From NCBI GenBank assembly GCA_039881145.1, contig JAYKKI010000038.1, forward strand, positions 620,001-684,000: a stretch of 64,000 bases of DNA, read 5' to 3'. Shown one piece after another: positions 1 through 13,090 of the stretch. Within the stretch, counting starts at the first letter, position 1. Every line of letters starts with the position of its first letter. Below the pieces are notes generated by a model. It was not told the DNA's origin. It did not search any database and saw nothing but the letters and a program-made list of their open reading frames with translations. The position numbers were made by a program, and so were the translations under genes. This DNA comes from Druceiella hillmani (Eukaryota; Arthropoda; Insecta; Lepidoptera; Hepialidae).

Positions 1-748
1 ATAAATATTCATTAAAATTATAAATTAAAAAAAAAATTACGCTTTATTCAATAATTTTGCTTTATCCAACTATAATGATTATAGCTCTAAGAGTGCGAAA
101 CAAAGGTAACATTTCTTGTAGTTTTCTTGCAATATTTATTTTCTTCATGTTATTTTATTGCAAAATTTACCCTTTTGAAATGTTCATTGAAAGATTGAAA
201 AGCTAAACATTTTATTTCGAGAATAGCAGAAAATCGTTCGTTCAATAAGATTGTCAAAGTTATTGAACACTTATTACAACCTCCATCAATTTTTTATTTT
301 CTTTTCATTTTTACTTTCTTCTCTTGCAATAACCTTTTCAGGTTGGTGGTGCACTTCACATATCGTGCGTGAAATGTAAAATAATGAAGTTGTTACGTCC
401 AATTACAGGTTGGCTTCTATTTATTCATTCATTTTTATTTATTTATTTATTCATGTTTTAACGTAAATATGATACATACATATGATACATGATGCATACT
501 GATTGCTACATTTGCAATCTCTTCCACTCAACCACATTGATTAAATATAAACATTTTGTGATGTGGATGACTGCAAAAGACATAATTAAAGGAAAACAAA
601 ACGTAAGACATAACGAATAACAAAAAATGTCATAATATATAAATAAGCAAAACTAAGCTATATATGAATAATACAAAATAAACAAAAAAATAGTTAATTA
701 CAAATCTTGACATGGTTGGGAACAAAGAAAATGAGGAACAAAATGGAA
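1..748. other. AT-rich DNA, no gene seen
   Basis: I see no coding stretch here. A short imperfect TTTA/TTCA repeat lies at about 419-455. The part next to 748 is probably the 3' untranslated tail of the adjoining LINE fragment, but its end cannot be placed. Confidence 0.5.
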
Positions 749-1610
749 TCAGGAACGGTAGGATAATGAGAGGAAGGAATTTTTCTGTCGATTCCAAAGC
801 CTATTATATATAGCTTGGACAGCTAAAAACTTTTCATAAAAGGTGGTTGTATGTTTGAGAAAATGGAGACTGAGCTGGTATTTAGAGAGTATCTCTATAC
901 CGTGTACAGACAAGTAACTAAATCTACTTCTAAGATAAGTTGGATAAGTAACATTGTTCAAAATATTACAGAGAAGTTTTAGAATGTGAAGATTGCGTCG
1001 ATTACGGACTTCCGTCTATTAAGTTGCGCTATGAATTGAGAAACATGAATATATTTTTTGCAACCAAAAACAAAGCGAATACACAAATTTTGTAGGGGTT
1101 CTAATTTTCTAAGGCGATACTCATCAAGGTCTGGATAGCATACATCTCCGTAGTCAAGCTGTGGTAGTAAGAGGGTTTGACAGGGGTGATTGGTGTTTGA
1201 CTTTGATTTGGTCGTCTAGAAAATTTTGAAGATGCTTGAGGGAGTGCATTCTGCTGAAGATACGACGACTAACATCATTTACTTGAGGCTGCCGGCTAAG
1301 ATTTTGTTACATACGGCAATAATACGGCATAATATTAGATACGGCAGATCTGATAACCTAATTTTAGAAAGCAGTCTTTGTCTATTATGATAGCTTGAAA
1401 CTTAATTGGATCAACTAACAGACCCATTTTATGACCCCACTGACCGATTGAAGCGAGGTCTTCATTGAGAGTATTGATGCTAGGTCTTCATTGAGGGTCG
1501 CTATGGAGTTTACATCAGTTTGGGTATATATTTGTAAATTATCAGCGCAAAGATGTCAATTACTATTTTTAGAGATGATAATTATTATGTATGTCTTTTG
1601 TAAGTTTTAA
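749..1610 (-). pseudogene. Jockey-like LINE reverse transcriptase, 3' fragment
   Basis: This is a decayed 3' half of a non-LTR retrotransposon ORF2 on the minus strand. From high to low coordinates the frames give HLCADNLQIY (1526-1555), a degenerate version of the catalytic (F/Y)ADD box with the second Asp changed to Asn. Then come IGQWGHKMGLLVDPIK, matching the usual QW...N.L.LNP.K block, then LPQLDYGDVCYPDL (about 1125-1167), RKLEPLQNLCIRFVFG and VSQFIAQLNRRKSVIDA. The tail, YEKFLAVQAIYNRLWN (749-961), matches the YxKSFxVxAIRLWN ending of these ORFs. The frame breaks several times: a stop precedes HLCADN, and an imperfect 28-base direct duplication at about 1457-1500 shifts the frame. The 5' half of ORF2 and all of ORF1 are absent, which fits 5' truncation. 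The clade assignment is from family knowledge; the element is clearly inactive. Confidence 0.85.
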
Positions 1611-4600
1611 GAGATTCACTCAATTTAGTGCGATCCGCGGCAATTTGTATGTTTCGCATTACTTTATCTGTTTCTTCTTAATTTCGACTGTACAATCGAA
1701 CTCGATGGTAAGGCGTGGATGATTTGTAATTTATGCCTGCTTACAATCAATTTGAGTCATATTTTTATGTTTTCCCAAGAGAAAATACGCTTCAGCAAGT
1801 ACTACTTTAGAATATTTTAGGGCTTGTAATGAGTATAGAGTTAGGTTAGGTTAGTTAGTTATAATGTGACAATTCATACAGTGTTGTTTCTATATTACTG
1901 AAATAACAAATGGGTTTATGGTTTAGCAGTTATTTATATAACCCTAATAGGCAAAGTTATGAAATCATTACATATGAAAAACCTTTTGAGGACCTGGGAA
2001 ATTTAATATGTAGTTGATATTGTTTAGATATATTTAAAAAGTAAATATCAGATGATTTGAACAGTGGTGAAATGTTGACGAGTCATCTTACAATTTTATT
2101 ATTTTATTAAGCAAATGAGGTATTTGTAGTTTATATTTAATAATAATGAAGGCTAAAAGCTAAGTCCGTGCACGGAATAACTGAATATTAGTTTTAATTT
2201 ACTACATACCACGAAAACATTTATTGTGCATAATGATTTTACTTACTTTTATTTTATGTCGTCATTATGCCTTGAACAATGGAAATAACCGTTGCATCTG
2301 AGGCAGGTCTCGAATGTTTATTTTAAGTAACATAGAAATACGTACTGTATGAAATATTAGCATGCTTCACATATCTACTCTAATGGTCACTGACTTTCGA
2401 ATTATTACAATCTCTTAGCACTCAGTCTTTGCAAGTTAATAAATTGTATAATTGTATGTTATTTATAATTGAATAATAAAATTAATCATTTCGAAATTCA
2501 ATAAGGATGATAAAAAATATTTCTCGTGGACACCTCAATTTAGTCATCGTTGAAAATATTGTTATTATTTTCATGCACTCTCGAGATTTTAATAAGTTTT
2601 AATGTAAATATCTATAATAGTTGGAATGCCTTTAAAACGTATGTGCCGATTACATATTTGGTCACAGTTTATTATACCACCTAAATCGGGTGGCGATTCG
2701 TGCCGTTTTCTTATTTTACTACTTTATGATATTTTAAATGAAACACATATCTACTTTCAACTCGATAACAACCAATCTTCCACTAAGATTATTCTCTTTA
2801 TATGCTCACAACCTAAGTCTAAGTTCTATTCGTAATAGATATAATATATCTATTCTTCATTTGTAAAACATAATTCACCCTTTAATTGAATACTTGTCCT
2901 TTCTTTACGCATTTTATCCTGCCGACGGGTAAATTTAAGACCGTATTGTTTTTAAGGTGTGTTTTTTTCATTATTTCATATATTTGTAAAACAATTTTGC
3001 TAATCTAAAGAATTTTCCAAAAATGTTTCCCCCCTTCAACGAACTGTTTAAGTTACTTTGCTAGTATTAACTGCAAATTTTTGATTTCGTACTAAATAAA
3101 TCAGCCCTGTTTAGACATTACGTTAATGATACAATAAGTTTGTAATTGAAAACACGGCCTATTAAGATTAATAAAATGAAATGAACGGGGAAAAAACATT
3201 CTCATAAAATGGTCGGCACTTTCATGTCAATAGTAGTCCGATGAAAATAAATTTCCATCGAGTTATTTACATGACGGAGCATGTCTATTTAGGCTATATT
3301 GTTAGATTCACATAGATTGTGGTTAAAGATCTTTATAGATGTTTCTCATTATTATTTCTTGCGGTAATTTGAGATATCATTGGAGGCCTTGGATTTTATG
3401 AGCCGTTAAATGCTGCAGTTCTGCTTGTCACTAAAGCGTATTTTTAAAATTTCATTTCAATTTCATTTAATTAAAAGTTAGTAAGTAAATTATTTTCTGA
3501 CTGGAAACAATAATAGTGGCAATGGAAAACGTAGCACAGACAGACTGCCTTATTTTTTTTCTCTAATCAGAAATTAGATTTTTTTTTATTTGCGTTCCAT
3601 TCATAATATAAAACATATTTCTAATAGCACTAGAGGTTATATTACAATTAAGTTATTAAAATAAACATAAAGAATAATGTGCCACGTGGTTTTGAAAAGA
3701 CCAAAGGCCAGCTTCTGTTTCTATATTAATAAATACTAAAAAAAGTCTCTAATTAGGAGAAACTATTCGATAAGAAAAATCTTGAAAAAAATATTTGAGT
3801 AGTTATATTACTTTTAAAATTAAAGCATATTATAAATTGAATTAGAAATATAAATATCGAAGTTGATTAATTATAGTATGCATCACCACGAGATAATTTT
3901 TCATTGCTATTTAATTTTTAAAATAATCATTATTCCATATACACTGCCTACAACAGCAGGCGCTATCGAAGGTCATTTTGTTTCTAAGTTCAGAACTGTT
4001 TAGCAAAATTAAGAAGTTAATTTTTGATTTATGAATCCGACATTTAACTTTACAGCATATTAGGTCGTATTTCGTCTTTATTATTTACGTATATGTATGT
4101 GAATCTTTATATATAATTCAGTTTCTATTTCCAAATTACGAGGTAAAATATAAAATAACAGAAAAAAGTGAAGGAAACGCACACAAGTAACATACTTGTA
4201 ACAAATACGATATAAATTTTGCGGATTATTAAAGGAAATGTAGCAAAATTTATTGAGATGTAACGAGAAAGTTACAACTTTACATATAAATTTCCATCTA
4301 CCGTGCGATTATTATTCAAATAGAGCCATTTCCATGATTGCAAGGATTCGTTGAATATAAATTACATCACTTTATTGGAATCGGCGGCATCTGCCTGCGT
4401 TGACTATTTTACTATGATGCAAGGGCTTTTTCTTATATCTTTGTTATTGCTTTGAATAGAAAAATTTCGGAATGTTCTAAAACAGTAATAAAAAGCCTTT
4501 ATTAAAAAATTAATCTTTAGTTTTTAATTAAATAATTAATCTTATTTTACCTATAATATTTCATTTTAACCAATGATATTCTAAGGTAAATGGGGCGCCA

Positions 4601-5021
4601 TAAAGTGCGATGTATATAAAAATAAGGAACAATGTACGCGTGAATACCATTTGTGGTTATTACGTTTTAAACTTTGGTTGCCTGCTATATTAATTTTTAT
4701 GTTTCGAATAGAAATTCTACTATAAGTCAAGAGTACAGTTAAATTTAATTATTTCGAATATTTCAACTAGTAATAATATCCGAAATACAAAAGGACTAAC
4801 GATAGTAGTAAAAAGTACCTGTGGTAATTATTAAAATATACATTAAAATGAATAAAGGGAATTTAAAAATTTTGTGAGTATCAAATTTATTTATCTCAGT
4901 TTTCATTTGCCTAATTTAACGTAAAGTTCATATGGTGGGCTTATTCTGGCGGAGCAATCACTTACAGTCAATCATAACAATACGTTTAGACAAATGGATT
5001 AACTGAAAAGATGTTCTAATG
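1611..5021. other. AT-rich DNA, no gene seen
   Basis: No coding similarity is recognised. The 69-codon frame at 2626-2835 has no recognisable domain and ordinary AT-driven composition. A short TTAGGTTAGGTTAG run at 1841-1854 is too small to call telomeric. Confidence 0.4.
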
Positions 5022-5297
5022 CTAAGAAAAAACAGTACACTCCAAAGAGACAAACCCTAAATATAAATATTGACTGATTGATGAATTAGGATCGAAGAGG
5101 TAAAAAAAGGGCGCAGAACGACTAGAGTTTAGGAGAGGTAGTATTTTTTCGGATATTTTCTTGGTGGTAGGGTTTAGGTGATTCGAAAGTTTTCTTACTC
5201 GGACAGCAGAAGATTTTTCGTAAGAAGTAGAGAAATGTTTGGGGATAAATGGGGTGAGTAAGCTTTCAGTACCTAATTTGAGATCATGAACGCCCAT
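5022..5297 (-). pseudogene. Possible LINE ORF2 C-terminus
   Basis: A 91-codon minus-strand frame is richer in GC than its surroundings. Part of it, LLTPFIPKHFSTSYEKSSAV followed by RVRKLSNHL, resembles the C-terminal block of Jockey-like LINE proteins, where a Pro-His-Thr stretch is followed by YEKSFxVxAIRLWNxLP. The expected Trp of LWN is absent. No reverse transcriptase motif was found upstream (5298-5700), so at most this is a short 5'-truncated copy. It could also be a chance frame. No host function is supported. Confidence 0.35.
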
Positions 5298-7440
5298 ATG
5301 TTCTCATTTGCCAATAAGTATTTTTAGTAAATAATTTAGACCTTTAGAGTTTAATAATACATTTAAAAACGCATAAATATATAAGCGTGGTGTTGACGCA
5401 GATCTTCAATTATTGGAAACCTAACCTGTGCTAAAAATATGATCATATTATAATCGATCAATAACCATACGCTTCTGAAACAATCAAGATATTTTAGCGT
5501 TTTTTGATTCATATGCGAAGCTTATCTTTCATGCATATTTAGGAAAAACATATATTTGCCTATGGGATGGACTCTTAATATATTTTTCATAGAAATAATT
5601 TACGACTAATATTTTCGTACATAAATTTTCAAATAAGATTTTTACGTAATAGAGCTTGTTTGCTAGCTATACTTATGGATAGTTAAATGAAGTAGAGATG
5701 GTTTCTATACTTAACATTTATCTTTTCTTTTTAATACTAATTTCTAACTGGCTCTTATTAAAGCAAAGTATTTTCATCAATTTTAAAAGTCGTTGATGCA
5801 AATATGAAGACAGCTATGCTTTCTGTTAACTCTTAACTATAATCCAAAGAAATCTCTGCCTTATCATTACAGCAATTGATACAAACCAAGAAAATCCGAG
5901 AATATTTATAAATATCTACGTACGCACGTAGCTTAATTTAGCATCAATATTTTTTGGCAAATTTTCCGTAAACAATGACTATGAACAAAAGTTTTTTTAA
6001 AGGTTTCATTACAAACCATGTTAAATTTTTATATTAAAAGGTTGAACAGAAATTGTAAACTGCTCGTTACTTTACTTACATTCAAAGTAAACATTTATCT
6101 TTTATCGTATTTAATCTATTCTATCTACTGGAATTCAGTTCTACGAAACTTTCAACATCTCCGATCAAATGATCGTGATCTACATTCCCCAACGAAGTGG
6201 CTTATTGGCATCTGTCACAATCTAAGTCACCAAAGTGCTTTTGTGTGGAAATGGAATGTGAAATAAATTATTCTCCATGTGATCTTATTTCCGTTCGCCG
6301 AGAAATTTATGCGTTACGAGAAATATCAGTTGCTACTCAATAAGTACTTGATACCAGAAATTCTTACAGCCTTCCAGTTATTGTATTGGGCATATAATAG
6401 AAAACAAGAAATAAATATTTATCAATTAAAAATGTAACGTATTAAATATGAGAAATACGCTGTATATGGAATAATATTTATCTTATCAATAAGTTAAAAA
6501 GCAAACATTTCATTTGATTTTGCGGAAAAATAAAGCTTTTAATTAAAATATGTTGTGTTAAATATTAATAAATCTACAAATGAAATTAAAAGATTTTGTT
6601 CTTTAATTCAAAATATATTGCAAATAACTTAATAACTTTTCTTGCGAATCTTCTTTCAGGGATTAACGTTGCAACTTAAGTAATTATCTTTTCAGATGAA
6701 TTTTATTCAAAGATTAGATCGTTCGATAGTTCATAAGTGTTTACAATATCTATATTTGTTTATTCGTGCCGCTAATCATCGATATAAGGCAATTTTGATA
6801 TGTTAATGATAATTCAATATTTGTTTTAATTATTACATTTTAATTTACGTAAATTTAACTGCATCACTGAGGTTACCGTTAATTGTAGAGGCTTCATGAG
6901 ATCGCATTAAATATTTACGAGTGTGAACTACACTAAAGGTAATGACTAAAAGTAATGTATTTACAAACAAATAATAACTTTTTTACGACAAAACAAATGT
7001 GCAACTTACAATACAATTAACATTTTTTACGTCAGGTGTCAATGTCATAAGTAAAAAATGCAAGGTATGAAAAACATTTCAACAGTCGCGCATAAATATT
7101 TCAAATAATATTAAATTTTGGTGTTTTATTGTAAAACAAGACCAGTCACCATTATCTTCTAAATAAACTAATCACCTTTGATTAAATTTTTTAATATGGT
7201 ACATAATTGAAAATTTTTAAATCATTATAATATTTAACAGTGTTATGAAAAAGAACCATTGAAAGTGAGAGTATGACGGTTTTGAAAAATCTATTTATTA
7301 TCATCCTGTTATACAATTTCAACAGCTGATGGGCACAAATTGTGACGTTATTATTTCACTGTAAGTACGTGAACAAGGTCTATTTATAACCCCATTATTT
7401 CAAAAACTAAAAATCCTTTTAAATGTCCGATCCCGTGTTC
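5298..7440. other. AT-rich DNA, no gene seen
   Basis: Nothing is recognised. The frame at 6018-6266 is rather hydrophobic at the start and has no known motif. A CRE-like TGACGT lies near 7343 and a CAGCTG E-box near 7323, both shortly before the promoter-like stretch that follows. Confidence 0.4.
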
Positions 7441-7647
7441 TAGTGTATAACATGATCATGATCGCCTGCCTATATAAGATACGGGCCAACGATATGAGTT
7501 TCACGTATTTGCTCGTTCGAGTAATGCATAGTGCATTTCCCCTTACCCGCTTTACCGCGCGCCGCTGATTTTTTTGAAAAGTGCATGTATATCTAATGGT
7601 CCGCCGTGTTGTTAGAGCAATGTTGAAGTACGTGTATAGTGAAGAAG
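7441..7647 (+). promoter_or_regulatory. Candidate TATA promoter with a first exon
   Basis: A well-formed TATATAAG sits at 7471-7478 in an unusually GC-rich patch. About 32 bases downstream, TTTCACG (A at 7503) partly fits the insect initiator TCAKTY. From there to AAG|GTTTAG at 7647/7648 the sequence could be a short non-coding first exon ending at a splice donor. No DPE match was seen and no downstream exon could be linked to it. This is inference from spacing and composition only; a chance TATA in AT-rich DNA is a serious alternative. Confidence 0.25.
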
Positions 7648-7792
7648 GTTTAGTAATGTAACACTTTGTACTAGTTGTTACTCCTTAAAAATTTATATTA
7701 AACAAATTAATTTTTGTCTGTAGTCGGATAAATTACGTGTTTTTGTATTCTACACGCCAATTCCTTGAAACAGGTTATTTATGATAAAATCC

Positions 7793-7834
7793 GAAAAGCA
7801 GGTTCTCTATGATTTCATAGAGAACCTGCTTTTC
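7793..7834. repeat. Perfect hairpin, 20-bp arms
   Basis: The arms 7793-7812 and 7815-7834 are exact reverse complements with only TT between them. A weaker inverted match extends outwards to about 7780 and 7845. The stem is GC-richer than its flanks (core CAGGTTCTC/GAGAACCTG). Confidence 0.9.
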
Positions 7835-8469
7835 AGGTTTTCATATGTTACCGAAAAAAGATTTTTCTTTAAATTAAAGTTCAGATAACAGATTCCGTAA
7901 GCAGAATATCAAGGTGTGCCATCCCTTACCTTAATCTTGTGGTTGAACTTCTTGCATAACTACTTTTAAAGTGCGATTTTTCCTATACTATTTTAATTGT
8001 GGTTATTTAAGTATATAAATAAAGCATAAATTTAACATCATGGTACCAGATTGACCATGGATCTGTGTTTGAATAAAATAAAATTGGTTGGCTTTTATTC
8101 TATCGCCATAAAATCTATTAAACACTACACTTATTACTTGTGTCGGTTCTATGTTCTAGCCACCGCAACAAATTTAAAAAATAAGTAGTGACTATTATGA
8201 TTAAATCGTTTTAATAATTACAATAAACTAAAATTGTGATTTTTAAAGTATATATTTATTTGACTAAATACGACTTTTGAATATGACTTTTACTAAATGC
8301 GAAAACATAAGCTCGTTCAAAGACCCGAGATCTCATTCGTTTTAATTGTTTCGTCCTTACTAAAGACAAATGGTCTTTGATTTAGAATTAATAACTCGCG
8401 AATTTTTATTTTTTCTTAATACGGTCCTTGATCTTGGGCATGTCGTACAGTATTACAGAAGTGAATACC
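7835..8469. other. AT-rich DNA, no gene seen
   Basis: No motif or conserved frame was seen. The right part may belong to the tail of the RTE-like LINE fragment that follows. Confidence 0.4.
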
Positions 8470-9010
8470 GGACAGATTTCGTGTCTACTCCGACAGTCTA
8501 GCCGGAAAATGGTCTCTAGATATCTTTCTCACTATTTTTCCCACTATAAATAGTATTTTCGGGCTAGCTTTTCCGCAACCAGCTTTGTAACCAAAGTTTG
8601 CAAATTTTCTTGATAAGTAGGTGGTAGAGTTCTGTTTTCATTTCCATTTTCTAAAGGTCCATATTTACTTGAGTTCATTTAGCAGTCTAGGGTATCTGTA
8701 ATATTTTACATGAGCACCATATTTCAAATGCTTCAATCTCTTCTCTTTTTTTTATTATAGTACATGTCACAAATCAGTAGAGAAAAATCCAATATATCAT
8801 ATTTCTTATTAGTCTTGCTTTGGTATTTCTAGAATTATTTCTATCACTCCGTACCTTTATTAATTTAATCATGCTGGTTTTAAACAATTACATTCTCCTG
8901 GATAATTCCCTTTCATGTTCTGCCTAGTTATCAAATATGGGTCCAAAACACACAAATTAATCTTATTTGTCGGTATTGTGTAGAACGTTTGATTTCAAGA
9001 TTGTAGCTTT
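8470..9010 (-). pseudogene. RTE-like LINE reverse transcriptase, C-terminal fragment
   Basis: On the minus strand, reading down from about 8770, one frame gives LLICDMYYNKKKREEIEAFE and then IWCSCKILQIP followed by TAG (about 8689-8778). Family knowledge: many insect LINEs of the RTE type carry LLYGCETWTL...(K/R)RIEAFEMWCYRRMLKIPWT just after the RT domain. The match covers both blocks, and the TAG falls where the conserved Trp (TGG) should be. Upstream, NSRNTKARLIRNMIYW (about 8796-8843) fits the RI..AR..F..M stretch that precedes it, and EHERELSRRM (about 8895-8925) fits the block before that. Frames are broken throughout and no RT catalytic box was found, so only the C-terminal third is present. 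The end points are approximate. Confidence 0.7.
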
Positions 9011-9545
9011 CTCGTTTGCCTGTTTTTATAAGAGGTTTACTTTCATCTTCTTAGGGAGTAACCAGTGTGGTGGTACCCCATCGTTGCTGATCTTAAATCT
9101 ACCTGTACTCACTCCTACCAATCAAAAAAATGTTGATCATTAATGGTCTTGATGATCCTAGTTAGACTTTTTTTGCCCCGTGAACTATGTACTCGTTATG
9201 TATGTTAAATAAGATACAAGAGTATACAACCTTGTCTATCACCTTTAACAAGGCGCGGCGTATGACATGCGCGTATATCATAAACAAATGCCCGGTGGCG
9301 AAATTCTGCCATATCCATGTACATATCGCACCAGTATAACGAATATTACTCAACTCAGAAAACATAATTTTTGAAAAACGACTTGCCTTATAATTAATTA
9401 TAATGGAAGAAAGTTAATATATACATAACCATTTTACATACTATTTTATAATATACAGATTCTATAACTTTTGTGTAAGGATATACGCATACGCATACAA
9501 AAACAATTTCCTCCATTTTTTTAAGATATAAAATAAAATATATAA
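9011..9545. other. Mixed-composition DNA, no gene seen
   Basis: The stretch 9040-9340 is less AT-rich than average and may be more of the adjacent LINE, but I could not recognise a motif. The minus-strand frame at 9162-9365 has no known domain. Confidence 0.35.
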
Positions 9546-9599
9546 AATGCTCTCATCTCTATCTGCAAAATTAATATTTTTTTGTAGTAAATATATAAT

Positions 9600-9626
9600 T
9601 TTTGACGAAATATATATATATTTATA

Positions 9627-9670
<44 letters not shown>

Positions 9671-9678
9671 ATATATTA
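9600..9678. repeat. (TA)n microsatellite, interrupted
   Basis: An interrupted TA run with TTTA, TGTA and TATTA breaks. It creates the spurious Tyr/Ile-repeat frame at 9547-9804. Confidence 0.95.
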
Positions 9679-12600
9679 CATACAATTAGTTGTGTCTGTG
9701 TCTATATTCCACTCTACAGCCAAAACTACATATTGCAGACGAATGGGATTTGTGTAGTAGCCTCAATCCTCCTACTGTTCGCTATGGTAGTTGCGCTTCC
9801 ATAAGTATAAGGGTGTGAAAGTTATGGGGGTCAAAATAATCGACCTCGAAAATGTGTGACTTTCAACATGAATGTTTCAGTTTTTTTCGAAAGTTCTAAA
9901 AATTTTAAGAAATTTTTACAACGTTTTGGAATATTGTTGAATTCTCACACATATTCATTGCCCTTTAATTCCATATTCGTTGTAATTTTAATACTAATAA
10001 TACATTAGTTTTAAGAATGTGTTTGAATAAAGTAATGATTTGCTGCTAGTAATAATATAATTGTAATAATCGTATAGTTTTTCTTTAAGGAAACGAATCG
10101 AAGACTAAATTCTCAGGATTCATTTGATGGGTTTTGTGATACCCAATTTACACAATATCTTCCTAATGTTTGTCTATTTTCCATAATTATAATTCCGTTA
10201 CTAATTTGCAAGCTAAATAAAGTTATTCTTGTATTATGCCAACAAAGTATAACTTCTAATGCCCGTACATAAATATGTACACAATTTTTCATTTTTTTAT
10301 TTTATTTTTTGATACGAATAGATACTTTTCAATTTTTTATTTGACATATGCGTGTAGATTTTTATTACATATTTAACACTTTTAATCCATTCATAATGCG
10401 ACTTCAATATTTACCAGCTCATTTTGGAGAAATGGAACATTATCCTAGAACACTATGTAATATGTGAAAATTGAGATTTTTTAAATATTACCTTTTTATG
10501 TATTAGCAAAATGTAATAAAAAAATAGTCCACCTGTTTTGTGGCTTTTGTGGAAAAATCAGGTGTATTTGCAAGAAATTGAGGTAAATTTATAAATGAGA
10601 AAGCGTTTGATAATACTTTAATTTATTATAACACTGTGAGGAATAACTATGAATATCTTGAATACTGAAGTAATCTATGAAAATTGTTATCTGAAGTTTT
10701 AAATACAGGTTGTTAGCGTATTGTGTAATATTACGATAGTTTAAATGCAAAACCCAAACGTAAACAAGAATTTAATTGGTATTTAATTGTAACTAATTTA
10801 AAAATACCCAAAGTACATACTTATCACACAAAGTTAAACATATACAAGTCTCTAGAATATCAGAATCTTTCGAGGATGTTAGATTTTGCAGAGGTGATGA
10901 GTTTCCGCAATAATCGTCATGTAGCAAATGCCTACAATCTAAAAATTATTTTTTTTTACATTTGACTGTAATAAAAATTACAAAATTATGTAGGTAAAAT
11001 TTTATACTTTGTACTTTGGAGGTAAAATTTTATAGAAAATCGAATATCGAAAACATATTTTCCAGTTTTTTAAGAAGAAACTGAAATCATTTATCGAGCT
11101 AGTATTAGGTCAAAGTCAATGTTGTATTAAGCTGTTGTATAATTAACTATATTCATACTGTAACTGTAATAATACAATTTCAGTTTATGTTATTTTAACT
11201 ACATAATTATACAAATCTTTTATCAAAATAAATAGGAACCATTTATTATATATGGTTAGCACTACTAACAAACCTTTACAAATTATTAGGTTAATTTGTT
11301 TTTAATTTTGTTAGTGTTTTAAATTTGTATAGTTATAATGTAAGAAAATAATTAGGAGAGATTTGAAATTAAAACTGATAAATTTGAAATTAAAACTACA
11401 ATAGGCAAAGTCTTTATTAGGCGTAAATTAGATCCCGTCAAAAACATTTCTGTAAAAAGGCTCAAGTTCATCTCTTTTAAAAGATCAGCTTTTTCTGATT
11501 TTACAACTCCTGCATTTAGGGGGGCATTAGTGGGGAGTATCATTTGGGCTAATAATATGCCTCAAAAATATTATTAAGTAGTATACCTTTAGAAACATAC
11601 CTGAGTGGTGAGAACCTAATATTTTAAATATTTTAATAGAAGTATTGTGTAACCGTGAATGTTTATAAGTGAAAAAGGAACGGACCCATTACAGTACGAG
11701 TTCTACTCGTGCTTGACAGTTTTTATTAATTTTCGTTTTCAATAAATGAATATTATTTATAACTAATATTCGTTCAATACACTACGATTATAATAATGTT
11801 TCTATCAAACAAGAAAACTGGTAGAAGTAACCTATTGAATTGATAAACGATTTCAAGCGACAACAAGCTTTATGCACTGTAAGATGTGTTCTTCCATTTA
11901 GGAAGCTTTTATCCAATAAGCATGCCTTGTAAACATCAGTTTTGAATGAAAAATAGTAGACAATTATTTATTAGTTCAGTTAGGCGGGGCGGGGCGTAAG
12001 TCTCAAAATTTCAATTCCCATTATAGTCTTCCACAATTCTATTAGTTGTGTTCCAATTCATACAAGATAAATTAGAACGTTACTAAATATAACATTTAAT
12101 TTATGAAAATATGTTTAATATAAATATTACATAATATTCTTATGGATTATGTCAGCAAACCATTGCTAACAAATCGATTAAGCGGGTTTAGAACGATTTA
12201 TCAACATGCGGTGACCTTATGCCCTTACTATTATTTATGTTCTCAAAAATATTCCACTTAATTTATAGTTAATTTTATTTAAATATGGGAATGCTTTTCT
12301 TCTTGGAGAAAATATATCGACCCAAGTCTGGAAAACTCTCTCGTGAAGTAGTAACGAGATACTTAAGTTTCACCGCATGTATATTTTAAACATCACAATT
12401 GACTCCAAAATGACAGTTTGGTTACAAACCGAACAAGAGTATTAATGACACCACAAAAGAAACTCCGAACATGTATAATCTTAGAAACGCATTCGTTATT
12501 CGGTCCTTGCCAAGCTGTGCTTAAATAGGTTCTAATGATCTGTTTAATTATTTGTTGAAAAGAAAATTATTTAGAGAAGATAATGAACGGAGTTAGTTAC

Positions 12601-13042
12601 ACAATTAGGTTTTATTATGGTCTCGATTTTTAAAGCGAAGCCTCTTATCACACGGTGGAATGAAAACCGATTGAGACAGCGTCACAAAAATATATATTGA
12701 AAGCAACGAAGCGAGAGCGGGGATGAAGCTTTAAGTTAATGTCGGTGGCTAGTACTTGTGTTAGTAAATCTGTTAATTGCGCGTAAAGATTGAAATTTTA
12801 ATCTTTACGTTAATTTTACAAAATCAGAATTAAATGGTTTTCTCACTACTTTAATTAAATTGATCAATTCAATTTACTGTGACATTTAAATCTCATAATA
12901 CATATTATTATTCTCATTGCATATAAATAAGCTATTGTATATAATAGGGTAATCATTTAAAGATTTTTAGAATTTCAAACCAATTTTGTGAGAGATATAG
13001 GTGCCTGTTACCTTATTATAATTCCGAAAGGGGTATATGTTC
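9679..13042. other. AT-rich DNA, no gene seen
   Basis: No coding similarity was found. Small local items: a direct repeat of GAAATTAAAACT near 11364-11396, a GGCGGGGCGGGGC run at about 11984-11996, and a 10-bp hairpin (CGTAAAGATT) at 12782-12809. The region 12640-12760 is locally less AT-rich but carries no motif that I know. Confidence 0.4.
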
Positions 13043-13090
13043 AAAAGTAATATGCCATGAGTAAAAAAAAGTAATATGCCATGAGTAAAA
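13043..13090. repeat. Tandem duplication, 24-bp unit
   Basis: Two exact head-to-tail copies of a 24-base unit containing AATATGCCATGAGT. Confidence 0.9.

Noticed and set aside
1841..1854. TTAGG repeat as an interstitial telomere
   Set aside because: Only two full units; expected by chance in such sequence.
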